Positions 1 through 8,438 of a stretch of DNA of 37,887 nt are shown in pieces; position 1 is the first letter of the stretch, and each line of letters starts with the position of its first letter. The notes beneath the pieces were generated by a model. The model saw only the letters and a program-made list of their open reading frames with translations, ran no database searches and was not told the DNA's origin. The stretch comes from Devosiaceae bacterium. GTDB lineage: Bacteria > Pseudomonadota > Alphaproteobacteria > Rhizobiales > Devosiaceae. The stretch spans positions 1 through 37,887 of the forward strand of contig JAKISM010000002.1 in NCBI GenBank assembly GCA_021648585.1, read 5' to 3'. A program made the position numbers and the translations under genes.

Positions 1-17
1 GACTTTGATTGCAACAT
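1..17 (-). CDS. 5' end of an unidentified leftward gene (partial)
   Basis: Only five codons are inside the window (MLQSK). On the minus strand an ATG is preceded by a strong ribosome binding site, AAGGAG, with about six bases to the start. The product cannot be identified. The gene would run leftward, away from the NmrA-type gene, which is read in the same direction and ends about 190 bases upstream. Confidence 0.45.
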
Positions 18-40
18 TTCACTCTCCTTATTTCACGCCC

Positions 41-52
41 AAAGATATCTTT
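41..52. promoter_or_regulatory. Perfect 12-bp palindrome upstream of the left-edge gene
   Basis: AAAGATATCTTT is a perfect palindrome just upstream of the ribosome binding site of the partial gene at the left edge, and another GATATC follows at 61-66. The spacing would suit a repressor operator, but no regulator can be assigned. A TTGACA hexamer on the minus strand (121-126) could be a -35 element; no convincing -10 was seen. Confidence 0.2.
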
Positions 53-203
53 CAATATCAGATATCAAGTTCTGTGTATTCTTAACTTGTACTATCTTTG
101 TTCTCATTTTGTTTCCTGTTTGTCAAGTATAAAATTATTATTCAGAAAATTTATGAATTTGGCTACGAAAACCGTTTAGAGAATCATTTGCATAAAATAT
201 TGC

Positions 204-1136
204 TTACAGCCTTCCCAAATCGAACAGTGCTGCTTTTGTGGCTATCTCAATATTAGTATGCTGCAAATCAGGAACAAGGTCTTTTAGCTTTTGTCCATCA
301 AGCCTATGAGGAACTTGCCATAGATAAGACATTTGTGCAAATTCCCGCCATGTAGGATATATCAACCCAACAGTGCGAATAAACCCCCATGGCAAGGTTT
401 TATGTGTTAGCTTTTTATTACTAGCTACCTCAAGCGCTTTGATTAAATCTGCGCCACTAATTGCATGACCCTCAAAATGAAATATTTCAAACATTTCAAA
501 TTGCTCAGCACGTTTAGCCAATTCAACAAATGCACTTGAGAGATCAGGTAGATATGCCCATGAATGAATTTGATCTAACGGGCCGGGATAGGTAACATTA
601 TTTTTGGCAAAATCCTTTACAACAACTAAATCAAAACCACTACCAGTGCCAGTGCCGCCAAAGAAATCACCAGCACGTAATATAATAGTTTTTACCCCAT
701 CATTTTTTGCAGCCATTTGCATCATATTTTCTATCTGCACTCGTACTCGCCCTTTTTCCGTATCAGGGGTTTGAGGGCTATTTATTTTTAGTAGCTTTGG
801 CATTTTGGAGCCAAAATTATATACATTTCCAATAAATAGATGCACTGCGCCATGCGCTCTTGCCGCTGCTAAGATATTTTTAGTCATAGGAGGTGCAAGT
901 TCTGGCCATTTTATATAATCAGGATTAAGGCAGTTGAGAATAAAATCATTACCCGTAACAGCCGCAATCACCTCATCTTGCTTTAGAGCATCTGCCGCAA
1001 CGCCCTCAACATCCGATACATACTCAAAACCACCGTTTCGTGTAACCGCACGTACCTTCCAACCTGCTTCATGAAAAGCCTTCACAGCTTCTCGTCCTAA
1101 GCGCCCGTTTGCTCCAAATATTGCAATTTTTTTCAT
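204..1136 (-). CDS. NmrA-like NAD(P)-binding Rossmann-fold protein
   Basis: The protein is about 310 residues. The N-terminal dinucleotide-binding motif GANGRLGREA follows the first beta strand (KKIAIFGANG), as in atypical short-chain dehydrogenases of the NmrA/SDR_a type. A second segment, ILRAGDFFGG, is typical of this group near the substrate site. The frame can begin at a GTG at 1145, but the ATG at 1136 has an AAGTGAG ribosome site just upstream and the GTG has none, so ATG is preferred. The gene is divergent from a LysR-type gene 100 bp away, an arrangement in which the regulator often controls its neighbour. The substrate is unknown; it could be an oxidoreductase or a redox-sensing protein without activity. 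Confidence 0.75.
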   Translation of the reverse strand: MKKIAIFGANGRLGREAVKAFHEAGWKVRAVTRNGGFEYVSDVEGVAADALKQDEVIAAVTGNDFILNCLNPDYIKWPELAPPMTKNILAAARAHGAVHLFIGNVYNFGSKMPKLLKINSPQTPDTEKGRVRVQIENMMQMAAKNDGVKTIILRAGDFFGGTGTGSGFDLVVVKDFAKNNVTYPGPLDQIHSWAYLPDLSSAFVELAKRAEQFEMFEIFHFEGHAISGADLIKALEVASNKKLTHKTLPWGFIRTVGLIYPTWREFAQMSYLWQVPHRLDGQKLKDLVPDLQHTNIEIATKAALFDLGRL

Positions 1137-1227
1137 AATACTCACTTATTTTTAGGTTGACTTTAAGTTTCATTCCTTCATATCATAAACATATAGGAAT
1201 ATTAAATAGCCATAATCGCATAGATTG

Positions 1228-1243
1228 TATTCATTAATGAATA
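1228..1243. promoter_or_regulatory. 16-bp perfect palindrome over the LysR start codon
   Basis: TATTCATTAATGAATA is a perfect palindrome that includes the preferred ATG (1237-1239) of the LysR-type gene. It lies in the 100-bp spacer between the divergent genes. A position over the start codon would suit autorepression, but A+T-rich palindromes also occur by chance. Confidence 0.3.
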
Positions 1244-2166
1244 AAAAGAAATTAACAAATTCTGATATCTCACTTTCCTCACGCTCGTTTGATTGGAACT
1301 TAATCAAGAGTTTTCTTGCGGTACTAGATGCAGGAACATTATCAGGCGCTGCGAAGATCTTAGGAATTTCTCAGCCAACGCTTTCTCGCCACATGGACGA
1401 GTTAGAGAGATCGCTCAAAATCACGTTGTTTGAGCGCGGCAGAAACGGTGCTAAAGCAACGAAATCTGCTTTAGCCATTGCAGAACACGCCCGCAAAATT
1501 GCCCAAAATACAAAAGAGCTTGAATTATCTGCTACAGGGAAATCTGAAGATTTGAGCGGCACAGTACGCATTAGTGCAAGTCAAATAATTTCAAACTATC
1601 TCTTGCCCAAAATCATCACCCAGCTGATGCAGCAGCAACCGCAAATTGAGATAGAATTAGTAAGCACTAATAAAGTGGAGAACCTTAGCGAGCGAGAAGC
1701 GGACATCGCTGTTAGAATGGTGCGCCCCAACCAGCCAAGCCTGATAGCAAAAAAAATAAACGAAGTTAAAGTTGGCGCTTTTGCTCACAAATCCTATCTG
1801 GAACTTAATGGAGAGCCAGATATACCGCATAATATGACAGGACACCGTTTTCTTGGTTATGATGATAATAATGCAATTATTGAGGGGTTTGCTCAGGCTG
1901 GAATAAAAATAGATCGTAGCTTTTTTCAATTTAGGTGTGATGATCAGGTGGCCTATTTGCAGGCAATTTTCTCTGGTGCGGGCATTGGTTTTATTCCATT
2001 ATTCATTGCAAATCAGCATTCTAATTTACAGCAAATTAGTAAATATCTAGCTACCCCAACAATGCCTATCTGGCTTGTCACTCATAAAGAGGTAAAAACC
2101 AATTTGAGCATACGTATGGTGTTTGATTTTTTAGCACAAGAGTTGAGTAAGTTGGATTTAGAATAA
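1237..2166 (+). CDS. LysR-family transcriptional regulator
   Basis: The product is about 309 residues, the usual length for the family. The N-terminal winged helix-turn-helix is clear: WNLIKSFLAVLDAGTLSGAA, then LGISQPTLSRHMDELE and LFERG. The rest is the periplasmic-binding-protein-like effector domain (for example SGTVRISASQII). An in-frame TTG at 1225 would add four residues, but the ATG at 1237 is the conventional choice. The gene is divergent from the NmrA-type oxidoreductase, its most likely target. It ends nine bases before the end of the convergent cckA. The effector cannot be predicted. Confidence 0.88.
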   Translation: MNKKKLTNSDISLSSRSFDWNLIKSFLAVLDAGTLSGAAKILGISQPTLSRHMDELERSLKITLFERGRNGAKATKSALAIAEHARKIAQNTKELELSATGKSEDLSGTVRISASQIISNYLLPKIITQLMQQQPQIEIELVSTNKVENLSEREADIAVRMVRPNQPSLIAKKINEVKVGAFAHKSYLELNGEPDIPHNMTGHRFLGYDDNNAIIEGFAQAGIKIDRSFFQFRCDDQVAYLQAIFSGAGIGFIPLFIANQHSNLQQISKYLATPTMPIWLVTHKEVKTNLSIRMVFDFLAQELSKLDLE

Positions 2167-2175
2167 AGAGCAAAA

Positions 2176-4728
2176 CTAATCTTCTCTTTGTAACACTTCT
2201 TTGACCTTACTATTTATCTGATCAAGAGAATAGGGTTTTGCGAGGAATTCAAACGATCTATCGTCTTCTAAATCTTTTCGTATGCTTTCTTCAGCATAAC
2301 CAGAAACCAATATTACTTTTAGGTCTTTCGTACGCTCCCTTACTTTTTTAAGTAATGTGGGTCCATCCATTTCAGGCATAATAACATCAGAGATCAACAG
2401 ATCTAATTTATAATCTATTTCCTCTAAAATTTCTAAAGCCTCCTCACCGCCATCAGCTTCTAAAACTTCATAGCCAGTTGCCGCTAATGCCCGAGCAGAA
2501 AAAGCCCTAACAGCCTCTTCGTCTTCAACAATTAAAATTCGCTCATTACCAGTGAGATCTTTAATGGGAGCGATAACTTTTTCTACTTCTTCTATATCAC
2601 TTTCTTGAACAATATGACGAGGAAGAAAAATCTTAAAGTTAGTGCCCTCACCCAAAACTGTATCTGGATAAATAAAGCCTCCAGTCTGCTTAATAATTCC
2701 ATAGACAGTGGAAAGACCAAGCCCAGTTCCCTCATTAAGCTTTTTGGTAGAAAAGAAAGGCTCAAATATTTTTTCAACTACTTCTTCGCTCATACCAGTG
2801 CCGCTATCTGCAACTTCTATTAAAACATATTCACCAGCTGGCATGCCACGATAGTTTAACTTCTCAGCTTCTTCCTCATCTACATTACTTGTTCGTATTT
2901 CAATATGTCCGCCATCAGGCATAGCGTCACGAGCATTTACCACAAGATTAATAATCACTTGCTCTAACTGCACCAAATCAACACGAACCACCCAATCTGA
3001 ATTCTCATGCGAAACATCAAGAGTGACCTTGTCGCCAATCAGCCTTTTTAGTAGTACCAATAATTCATCAATATTGGTTTGGATTTCTAGCACTTGAGGG
3101 CGCAAAGTTTGTCTTCTTGAAAAAGCTAATAATTGGCGCACTAAACCAGCAGCTCGATTAGCGCTTTGTTTAATTGACATTATATCGCCAAATGATGGAT
3201 CGGTTGATTTATGTTTAAGTAATAGCAGGTCAGAAAACCCGATAATTGCAGTAAGAACATTATTAAAATCGTGCGCCACACCGCCAGCCAACTGACCAAC
3301 CGCTTGCATTTTTTGCCCTTGCGCAAATTGCGCTTCAAGTTTTCGTTGCTCAGTCATATCAAGCGCATAAATAATTACCCGCTCATCTGATCCGTGCATT
3401 TTTTCAGAACTAGTAATATAAATCTTTATAGCGCTATCTTCATTAGATTCTAACAATGCATCAATCGGTTCAATATCCGATCGTTTTTCTAGAGCTAATG
3501 CAACTCCATTAGAAAAAGCCTCACGACCCTCTTGTGCAATTAAATTAGCAATCGATCTATGTTCAATCGGGCGCTCTTCTGCATTAAGTCCAAAAATCCG
3601 AATGAAAGGTGCATTGGTGCGAACAATCCTACCGCTGGCATCAAGTGTTGCAATAGCAAATGGTGTATCATTAAAGAACCGAGAAAACCTAACCTCTATT
3701 GCCCGTAAATCTTCTTCAAGATCACTACCGCTTGAGCGATCAAGCACAAGGGTTCTAGTCTCTCCTAAGCGCCCCTCTGCTAAGCGTGCAGCTCTATGTA
3801 ACAGGCGAACAGGTAAATTCGTTCCATCACGTTTAACTAAATCAATATCAATAATTTCAGTTTTTATTTCACCATCAGAGCTACCGCCCCTTAATAAACT
3901 TGCACCATCGCCTCGAACAATTTCACTCATAGTGAGCATACCAGCCTCAAATTCGGCTAAACTATAACCAAGCCAGTCAGTAAGCGTGGAGTTGATATAT
4001 TGGATTTCGCCATTTTCATTTGATGAGAAAAACCCAGCAGGTGCATGATCTAAATAATCAATGGCACTTTGTAATTGAGAAAAAATATTCTCTTGTTGTT
4101 TTTTATCATTAGAAATGTCCTGTAACGACCACAAAATAAGCGGCTTATTTGAATGGTTTGTTTTTGGTAAAGCACGAACACTAAGCCGATACCAATATAT
4201 TTCGCTATCCGCACCTAAATCTAAGTCACCTATTTGGTGATTAATTCTAATGTCTTCACTTGCAGGGCGACCTTCACGAGCTGCAAGTGATATCCGATAT
4301 ACCGCCTCACTAGCCCCAGAAACATTTGCAAAAAGTCGTGGAACGCTGACAGGAAGTCGATTATCTATTCGCTTTACAAATTCAAGGTATTTTGCATTAG
4401 AATAGATAATTTTACCATCACGCTCACTAACAACTGCACCATAGGACAAGCTATCAACAATGGATTTAGCTAGGGTTTTTTTTTGTTCAGTGAAAGCAAA
4501 TTTGAACAAACCAGCGGCTAGAGCAAATAAACAAAAAACACCAAAAACTGCTAAAAAACCCAAAATCATCAGCACGATATTATCAGAAAATCTTTCGCCA
4601 TAAATTGTGATTACTACAGCGATAATTATAAATAAGAACGCTAATAATAAAACACGCAAAAGACTTGTACTATCACCTGGATTTACAATCACTGGCTCAG
4701 GATAATGCTCTTCTTCAACTTGCTTCAC
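2176..4728 (-). CDS. cckA: CckA hybrid sensor histidine kinase (CtrA phosphorelay)
   Basis: This is a membrane hybrid kinase of about 850 residues. In longest-frame numbering there are two membrane helices (about 28-48 and 54-80) and three PAS-like segments (about 95-210, 223-335 and 350-465). The HisKA domain has the phospho-acceptor His490 in VAHDFNN. The ATPase has an N box (NARDAM), a G1 box (ADSGTGM) and GTGLGLSTVYGI, and a C-terminal receiver carries Asp785 in ISDVIMPEMDG. This is the CckA architecture; CckA phosphorylates CtrA and CpdR through ChpT. The frame extends to a TTG at 4740 whose AGGAA abuts the codon, whereas the GTG at 4728 has GAGG six bases upstream, so GTG is preferred. 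It lies downstream of flhB, as in Caulobacter-type flagellar clusters. Confidence 0.9.
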   Translation of the reverse strand: MKQVEEEHYPEPVIVNPGDSTSLLRVLLLAFLFIIIAVVITIYGERFSDNIVLMILGFLAVFGVFCLFALAAGLFKFAFTEQKKTLAKSIVDSLSYGAVVSERDGKIIYSNAKYLEFVKRIDNRLPVSVPRLFANVSGASEAVYRISLAAREGRPASEDIRINHQIGDLDLGADSEIYWYRLSVRALPKTNHSNKPLILWSLQDISNDKKQQENIFSQLQSAIDYLDHAPAGFFSSNENGEIQYINSTLTDWLGYSLAEFEAGMLTMSEIVRGDGASLLRGGSSDGEIKTEIIDIDLVKRDGTNLPVRLLHRAARLAEGRLGETRTLVLDRSSGSDLEEDLRAIEVRFSRFFNDTPFAIATLDASGRIVRTNAPFIRIFGLNAEERPIEHRSIANLIAQEGREAFSNGVALALEKRSDIEPIDALLESNEDSAIKIYITSSEKMHGSDERVIIYALDMTEQRKLEAQFAQGQKMQAVGQLAGGVAHDFNNVLTAIIGFSDLLLLKHKSTDPSFGDIMSIKQSANRAAGLVRQLLAFSRRQTLRPQVLEIQTNIDELLVLLKRLIGDKVTLDVSHENSDWVVRVDLVQLEQVIINLVVNARDAMPDGGHIEIRTSNVDEEEAEKLNYRGMPAGEYVLIEVADSGTGMSEEVVEKIFEPFFSTKKLNEGTGLGLSTVYGIIKQTGGFIYPDTVLGEGTNFKIFLPRHIVQESDIEEVEKVIAPIKDLTGNERILIVEDEEAVRAFSARALAATGYEVLEADGGEEALEILEEIDYKLDLLISDVIMPEMDGPTLLKKVRERTKDLKVILVSGYAEESIRKDLEDDRSFEFLAKPYSLDQINSKVKEVLQRED

Positions 4729-4892
4729 AAATTTCCTCAATTCCTAGATAAGTGCTAGGTTTCATATAAATCATGCATCTATTAATACTTATAACGAATC
4801 ACTTCTACTTTTCTAAAAGATTTTTTAGGAAAACGGAATCCTAAAGCAGAATTTATTTTCCAAATGGGGAAAGAATTTTCATATAAGATTCT

Positions 4893-5969
4893 CTAAGTTC
4901 TCCAAGCTGCATTTTGTTTTAGACGCATAACATAACCAATAACAGATGCCACCGCCTTAAAATGCTCAGTTGGAATTGCTTCATCAATTTCAACTGATGC
5001 AAATAATGCTCTTGCGAGCGGTGGGTTCTCAACTATTGGAATATCGTTAGTTTTGGCTACTTCTCTAATTTTAAGAGCAATATTATCCGCCCCCTTCGCG
5101 AGGCAAATCGGAGCATTTGTGTTTTCATCATATTTTAGTGCAACGGCATAATGGGTTGGGTTGGTGATGACGACAGTTGCATCAGGTACTGCTGACATCA
5201 TACGTTTTTGCGCTCTTTGCTGGCGAAGTTGCCTGATGCGAGATTTTATCTGCGGATCACCCTCCATTTGCTTATATTCATCACGCACCTCTTTGATGGT
5301 CATTTTTTGCTTTTCCCACCATTTATGGCGTTGATAAAGATAATCAGCAAAGGCAATAATTGTAATAATTGCTAATGTTGCAATAAATATCTTTATTGCT
5401 AGCTCAAAGAACACCCCTAAAATGAAATTAGGTTCAAGAGTAATAATAGTTTCAAGCCGATCTCGCTCAGGCCATGTAACCAAAAAAATCACAACGCCCA
5501 CAATAGTGAGTTTCATTACGCCTTTAATAAAATTTACTAATGATTCCATTGAAAATAAGCGCTTAAAACCTGATAATGGCGATACTTTTGACCATTTTGG
5601 TTTGATGGGATCAAGCGATAGAACTGGTTTGTGCTGAATAAGGTTTGCACCAACTGCTGCAAAAGCCATGAGCCCTAAGGGCAATAAAACTACCCCCATA
5701 ACACTCCAAATCAAACTAGTAATAAAAGAGAGGAAACCATCACCACCAACATCATATTGCTCTGCATTAGCAACTATAGTCTTCAAAATATTCATTATGC
5801 TTAAACTAGCTGACGGTGCCATTAGCGCAAAAATAATTGCCGCACCAAGAATCATGAACCAAACAGTTACTTCTTGGCTTTTTGCAACATCGCCCTTCTT
5901 ATGCGCATCATCAAGTTTCTTTTGCGAGGGCTCTTCTGTTTTCTCTGATTTATCTGGTTGGTCTGCTAT
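4893..5969 (-). CDS. flhB: Flagellar export switch protein FlhB, apparent ATA start
   Basis: FlhB is an export-gate component that switches substrate class after self-cleavage. The full frame is 358 residues, with four hydrophobic segments and the autocleavage motif NPTH; its Asn is residue 270, nearly the same as N269 of Salmonella FlhB. The first ATG of the frame (5855) would remove 38 residues including the conserved head ADQPDKSEKTEEPSQKK and part of the first membrane helix. Upstream of that head the frame has no ATG, GTG or TTG before the stop at 5985-5987. The codon at the expected initiator position is ATA (5967-5969), five bases after the fliR stop, with a G-rich stretch (AGGGGGG) upstream. 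Either ATA is used as a weak start or an ATG has mutated. Confidence 0.85.
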   Translation of the reverse strand: MADQPDKSEKTEEPSQKKLDDAHKKGDVAKSQEVTVWFMILGAAIIFALMAPSASLSIMNILKTIVANAEQYDVGGDGFLSFITSLIWSVMGVVLLPLGLMAFAAVGANLIQHKPVLSLDPIKPKWSKVSPLSGFKRLFSMESLVNFIKGVMKLTIVGVVIFLVTWPERDRLETIITLEPNFILGVFFELAIKIFIATLAIITIIAFADYLYQRHKWWEKQKMTIKEVRDEYKQMEGDPQIKSRIRQLRQQRAQKRMMSAVPDATVVITNPTHYAVALKYDENTNAPICLAKGADNIALKIREVAKTNDIPIVENPPLARALFASVEIDEAIPTEHFKAVASVIGYVMRLKQNAAWRT

Positions 5970-5974
5970 AAGCC

Positions 5975-6748
5975 CTACCCCCCTCTAAACATAATAAATT
6001 GACTTTCAACATGAGCGAGATACCAGCCCATCATCATTGTAAGCAATAAAGCCATGAGCAATAGGCCAATACCAATATTGGCAGGCATCGCAACAAAAAA
6101 CACCTGCACTTGCGGCATAAGACGTGCCAAAAGCCCTAGCCCAAGATAAAATACTAAACCAAATACAATGAACGGGGCTGCCATTTGCACACCGATAACA
6201 AATGCTTTTGACATTGTTTGCACTGCTAAATCTGCTACATCACCAAGCATTAAAGGTGAGCTGGGCGGAAACACCATATAAGAATCATACACTCCTGCTA
6301 ATATTAAATGATGCAAATTTGTTGCAAAAATCAAAGCGATGCCAAGAAATGATAAAAATCCGCCAATTAATGCTCCTTGCACCCCACCATTAGTTGGATC
6401 TGCACCTAGTGCCGCAGATAGACCGATTTGAAAAGCAATGATTGAGCCAGCAGTTTGCGCTCCCGAAACAATAAGCCGCCCAATACCCCCAAGAATAAAC
6501 CCAATGGCAATTTCATGTAACAAAACTTGAAATACTGCCAATAAATTATCGCTATTAAATGCTGGCAACTGATCAGAGACTAATGGAAAAATCACTAAGG
6601 AGAATAAAAGCGCAAAACTTAAGCGCATTCTACTCATTATCATTTTTTCGCCAAAAGCTGGCAACAACATAAGCATCACGCCAACACGAGCAAAAACCAA
6701 TAAATATAGATAAGCTATTTCAGGTAGCCAATTTATGCTAATATTCAC
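5975..6748 (-). CDS. fliR: Flagellar export gate protein FliR
   Basis: The 257-residue hydrophobic protein has about six membrane segments and normal FliR length. Family landmarks include FARVGVMLMLLPAFGEK near the N-terminus and the EIAIGFILGG segment. FliR forms the core of the type III export gate with FliP and FliQ in the inner membrane. The gene starts three bases after the end of fliQ and ends five bases before the apparent flhB start, so the three are probably translated together. It ends in FRGG, encoded by a G-run that also supplies the only purine-rich region in front of flhB. Confidence 0.93.
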   Translation of the reverse strand: MNISINWLPEIAYLYLLVFARVGVMLMLLPAFGEKMIMSRMRLSFALLFSLVIFPLVSDQLPAFNSDNLLAVFQVLLHEIAIGFILGGIGRLIVSGAQTAGSIIAFQIGLSAALGADPTNGGVQGALIGGFLSFLGIALIFATNLHHLILAGVYDSYMVFPPSSPLMLGDVADLAVQTMSKAFVIGVQMAAPFIVFGLVFYLGLGLLARLMPQVQVFFVAMPANIGIGLLLMALLLTMMMGWYLAHVESQFIMFRGG

Positions 6749-6751
6749 GGC

Positions 6752-7018
6752 CTAACCGCCCGTAACGATTAGATCGGCAATTTTGCTCATATAAGTTGCC
6801 ATTGTAGCACCCATAAATGGTAGCATAACTAACATGGTAATAAAAATTGCTAAGATTTTGGGAACAAAAACTAATGTCATCTCTTGAATTTGCGTGAGTG
6901 CTTGGAATAATGCAATTACCACACCAACCCCAAGACCAACAGCCATCATTGGCAATGCTAAGTTAATTAACACCCAAATGCCATCACGAGAAATATCTAA
7001 AACCTGCGCACCGTCCAT
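6752..7018 (-). CDS. fliQ: Flagellar export gate protein FliQ
   Basis: The 88-residue protein has two hydrophobic helices (about 15-40 and 50-75), the classic FliQ size and layout. ALFQALTQIQEMTLVFVPKI is a strong family signature. FliQ packs around FliP/FliR in the export gate. It lies between fliE (19 bases upstream) and fliR (three bases downstream) in one leftward operon. Confidence 0.93.
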   Translation of the reverse strand: MDGAQVLDISRDGIWVLINLALPMMAVGLGVGVVIALFQALTQIQEMTLVFVPKILAIFITMLVMLPFMGATMATYMSKIADLIVTGG

Positions 7019-7037
7019 TTTCTAACCCCATTAACAG

Positions 7038-7364
7038 CTAGATCGGCATACGCATGATTTCCTCATAGGCCTTAATCACACGATCCCGAATCGTTACCAT
7101 ACTTTCAATAGCAATCTCAGCTTCGGCAATAGCAGTCACTACGTCAACTACATTCCCACCACCATTTATCATTTCCATAGATGTAGCATCAGCAACTTTG
7201 CCACTCTCAACAATAGAGCTCAAATTATCTTGCAATGCTTGAGCAAAGCCCCCGCCCTCGCCTGAAACAGGATTTGCATCTAATTTACCTTGTTCACCAG
7301 CGCTAGAAATAAGTTTTTGTGCCTGCCCATAAGCAGAAGTTGCAGCGTTAAATGTAATGCTCAT
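7038..7364 (-). CDS. fliE: Flagellar hook-basal body protein FliE
   Basis: The 108-residue product has the FliE C-terminal signature: VVTAIAEAEIAIESMVTIRD followed by RVIKAYEEIMRMPI. FliE is the adaptor between the MS ring/export gate and the proximal rod. The N-terminal third is low complexity (Gly/Ala/Ser), as usual. It lies directly downstream of flgC with a 10-base gap, matching the flgB-flgC-fliE order of many bacteria. Confidence 0.93.
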   Translation of the reverse strand: MSITFNAATSAYGQAQKLISSAGEQGKLDANPVSGEGGGFAQALQDNLSSIVESGKVADATSMEMINGGGNVVDVVTAIAEAEIAIESMVTIRDRVIKAYEEIMRMPI

Positions 7365-7374
7365 TTATAAATCC

Positions 7375-7788
7375 TTATCCACGTAAAATATCAAGTGTTC
7401 GCCCAACCATCTGGCGAGTGACAGTAATAACATTTAAATTGGCCTCATAAGTTCGCTGTGCCTCACTCATATCCATTTTCTCAATGAGCGAATTTACGTT
7501 TGGATAGCGCACATAACCTCGATCATCAGCCGCTGGATGACCGGGTTCATAGCGAGTAGAAAAATCAGAATTATCTAATTGCACTCTGCCAATCTTAACC
7601 TCATAGCCGCCCAATTCACGATTAAACTCTGCCCTAAAGGTTGGAATTTTACGACGATATGGGTCTTCTCCGGGGGTTTTGCCAGCCGAATCTGCGTTAG
7701 CAATATTCTCTGCAATAATTCTCATTCGAGCAGATTGCGCTTGTAAGCCTGAGGTTGATATTTTTAGCGTGTTTAAAAAGTCACTCAT
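7375..7788 (-). CDS. flgC: Proximal rod protein FlgC
   Basis: The 137-residue protein begins with the rod/hook N-terminal motif: LKISTSGLQAQSARMRIIAENIANADS. It ends with the matching C-terminal coil, EANLNVITVTRQMVGRTLDI. The central YVRYPNVN motif is typical of FlgC. It is exported by the flagellar type III system to build the rod with FlgB and FliE. The gap to flgB is 18 bases. Confidence 0.95.
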   Translation of the reverse strand: MSDFLNTLKISTSGLQAQSARMRIIAENIANADSAGKTPGEDPYRRKIPTFRAEFNRELGGYEVKIGRVQLDNSDFSTRYEPGHPAADDRGYVRYPNVNSLIEKMDMSEAQRTYEANLNVITVTRQMVGRTLDILRG

Positions 7789-7806
7789 ATTGTTTCCACT
7801 ATATTT

Positions 7807-8208
7807 CTATCTGCCCAAGGCAGTTCTCATTAATTTCATTGAACGAGTATAAAGACTTGTTACCGCCTGAAATTCCATTTGGTTTGTAGTAACTTTCATC
7901 ATCTCCTCTTCAAGGCTAACACCATTGCCCTCAGGGGTGACTTCATAATTCTTCATTTGCTGCGCACCAAAGCCATTATTCGTGCCGATACTGATTTGTA
8001 GGTGCTTTGAGTTAGTAATTTTTGTGGTTATTTGTGCCGTTGAAAACTGGTTAACTTGCTCGCTAAAAGTAAATTTCTTGAGATCACGTCCGCGATATCC
8101 CGGAGTTTCAGCATTAGCAACATTCTCCGCCAATAAGCTTTGGCGAGCTTGTTGCCATTGCATTTTTTGTTTCATTGCACTGAATAAAGAGAGATTTCCA
8201 ATATCCAT
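7807..8208 (-). CDS. flgB: Proximal rod protein FlgB
   Basis: The chosen start gives 133 residues (MDIGNLSLFSAMKQKMQWQQ), the usual FlgB length. The longer frame back to 8274 would add a 22-residue hydrophobic stretch unlike FlgB and would run into the CtrA-type box, so it is rejected. The rod motif LLAENVANAETPGYRGRDLK and the C-terminal coil (SLYTRSMKLMRTALG) are clear. This is the first gene of the flgB-flgC-fliE-fliQ-fliR-flhB operon. The ribosome site is modest: AGGA lies 11 bases upstream of the ATG. Confidence 0.93.
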   Translation of the reverse strand: MDIGNLSLFSAMKQKMQWQQARQSLLAENVANAETPGYRGRDLKKFTFSEQVNQFSTAQITTKITNSKHLQISIGTNNGFGAQQMKNYEVTPEGNGVSLEEEMMKVTTNQMEFQAVTSLYTRSMKLMRTALGR

Positions 8209-8264
8209 AATTATTAAAATCCTAAAGCCAAACCTAAATATAGGCAAATTCTGCCCATTCATGG

Positions 8265-8279
8265 TTAACATCAAGTTAA
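8265..8279 (-). promoter_or_regulatory. CtrA-type binding site upstream of flgB
   Basis: On the minus strand the sequence TTAACTTGATGTTAAC fits the full CtrA consensus TTAA-N7-TTAAC, and the plus strand also reads TTAA-N7-TTAA. The site is about 55-70 bases upstream of the flgB start, where an activator of a class II flagellar promoter would bind. The window also encodes CckA, the kinase that feeds CtrA. Binding is inferred from the match and the context. Confidence 0.65.
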
Positions 8280-8321
8280 TATAATTATATTGTTATGGGA
8301 TTCCTGTGTATTTTGCATAAT

Positions 8322-8341
8322 TTTGCCTCAAACTAGGCAAA
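8322..8341. promoter_or_regulatory. Inverted repeat in the flgB-fliO divergent spacer
   Basis: TTTGCCT and AGGCAAA form a perfect 7-bp inverted repeat around six bases. It lies between the CtrA-type box and fliO and could be an operator or part of the fliO leader. No regulator is recognisable. Confidence 0.3.
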
Positions 8342-8375
8342 TATTGCCGCTAGATTGAATTAAATATTATTTGCT

Positions 8376-8395
8376 TGCGCCTTTTAATTGGCGCA
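8376..8395 (+). promoter_or_regulatory. Second inverted repeat upstream of fliO
   Basis: TGCGCC and GGCGCA form a perfect 6-bp stem with an eight-base A+T loop, about 45 bases upstream of the fliO start. It may be an operator or a 5'-leader hairpin of the fliO-fliP transcript. It is GC-rich compared with its surroundings. Confidence 0.3.
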
Positions 8396-8438
8396 TAATG
8401 TGTTTTGATGTTTTTATACTTATTAAGTAAGGATTGAT

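Noticed and set aside
4741..4892. Regulatory or coding content between flhB and cckA
   Set aside because: No convincing hairpin, CtrA-type box or frame was found in this spacer.
8209..8274. 22-residue N-terminal extension of FlgB
   Set aside because: It does not resemble FlgB and covers the CtrA-type box; the ATG at 8208 gives the normal length.
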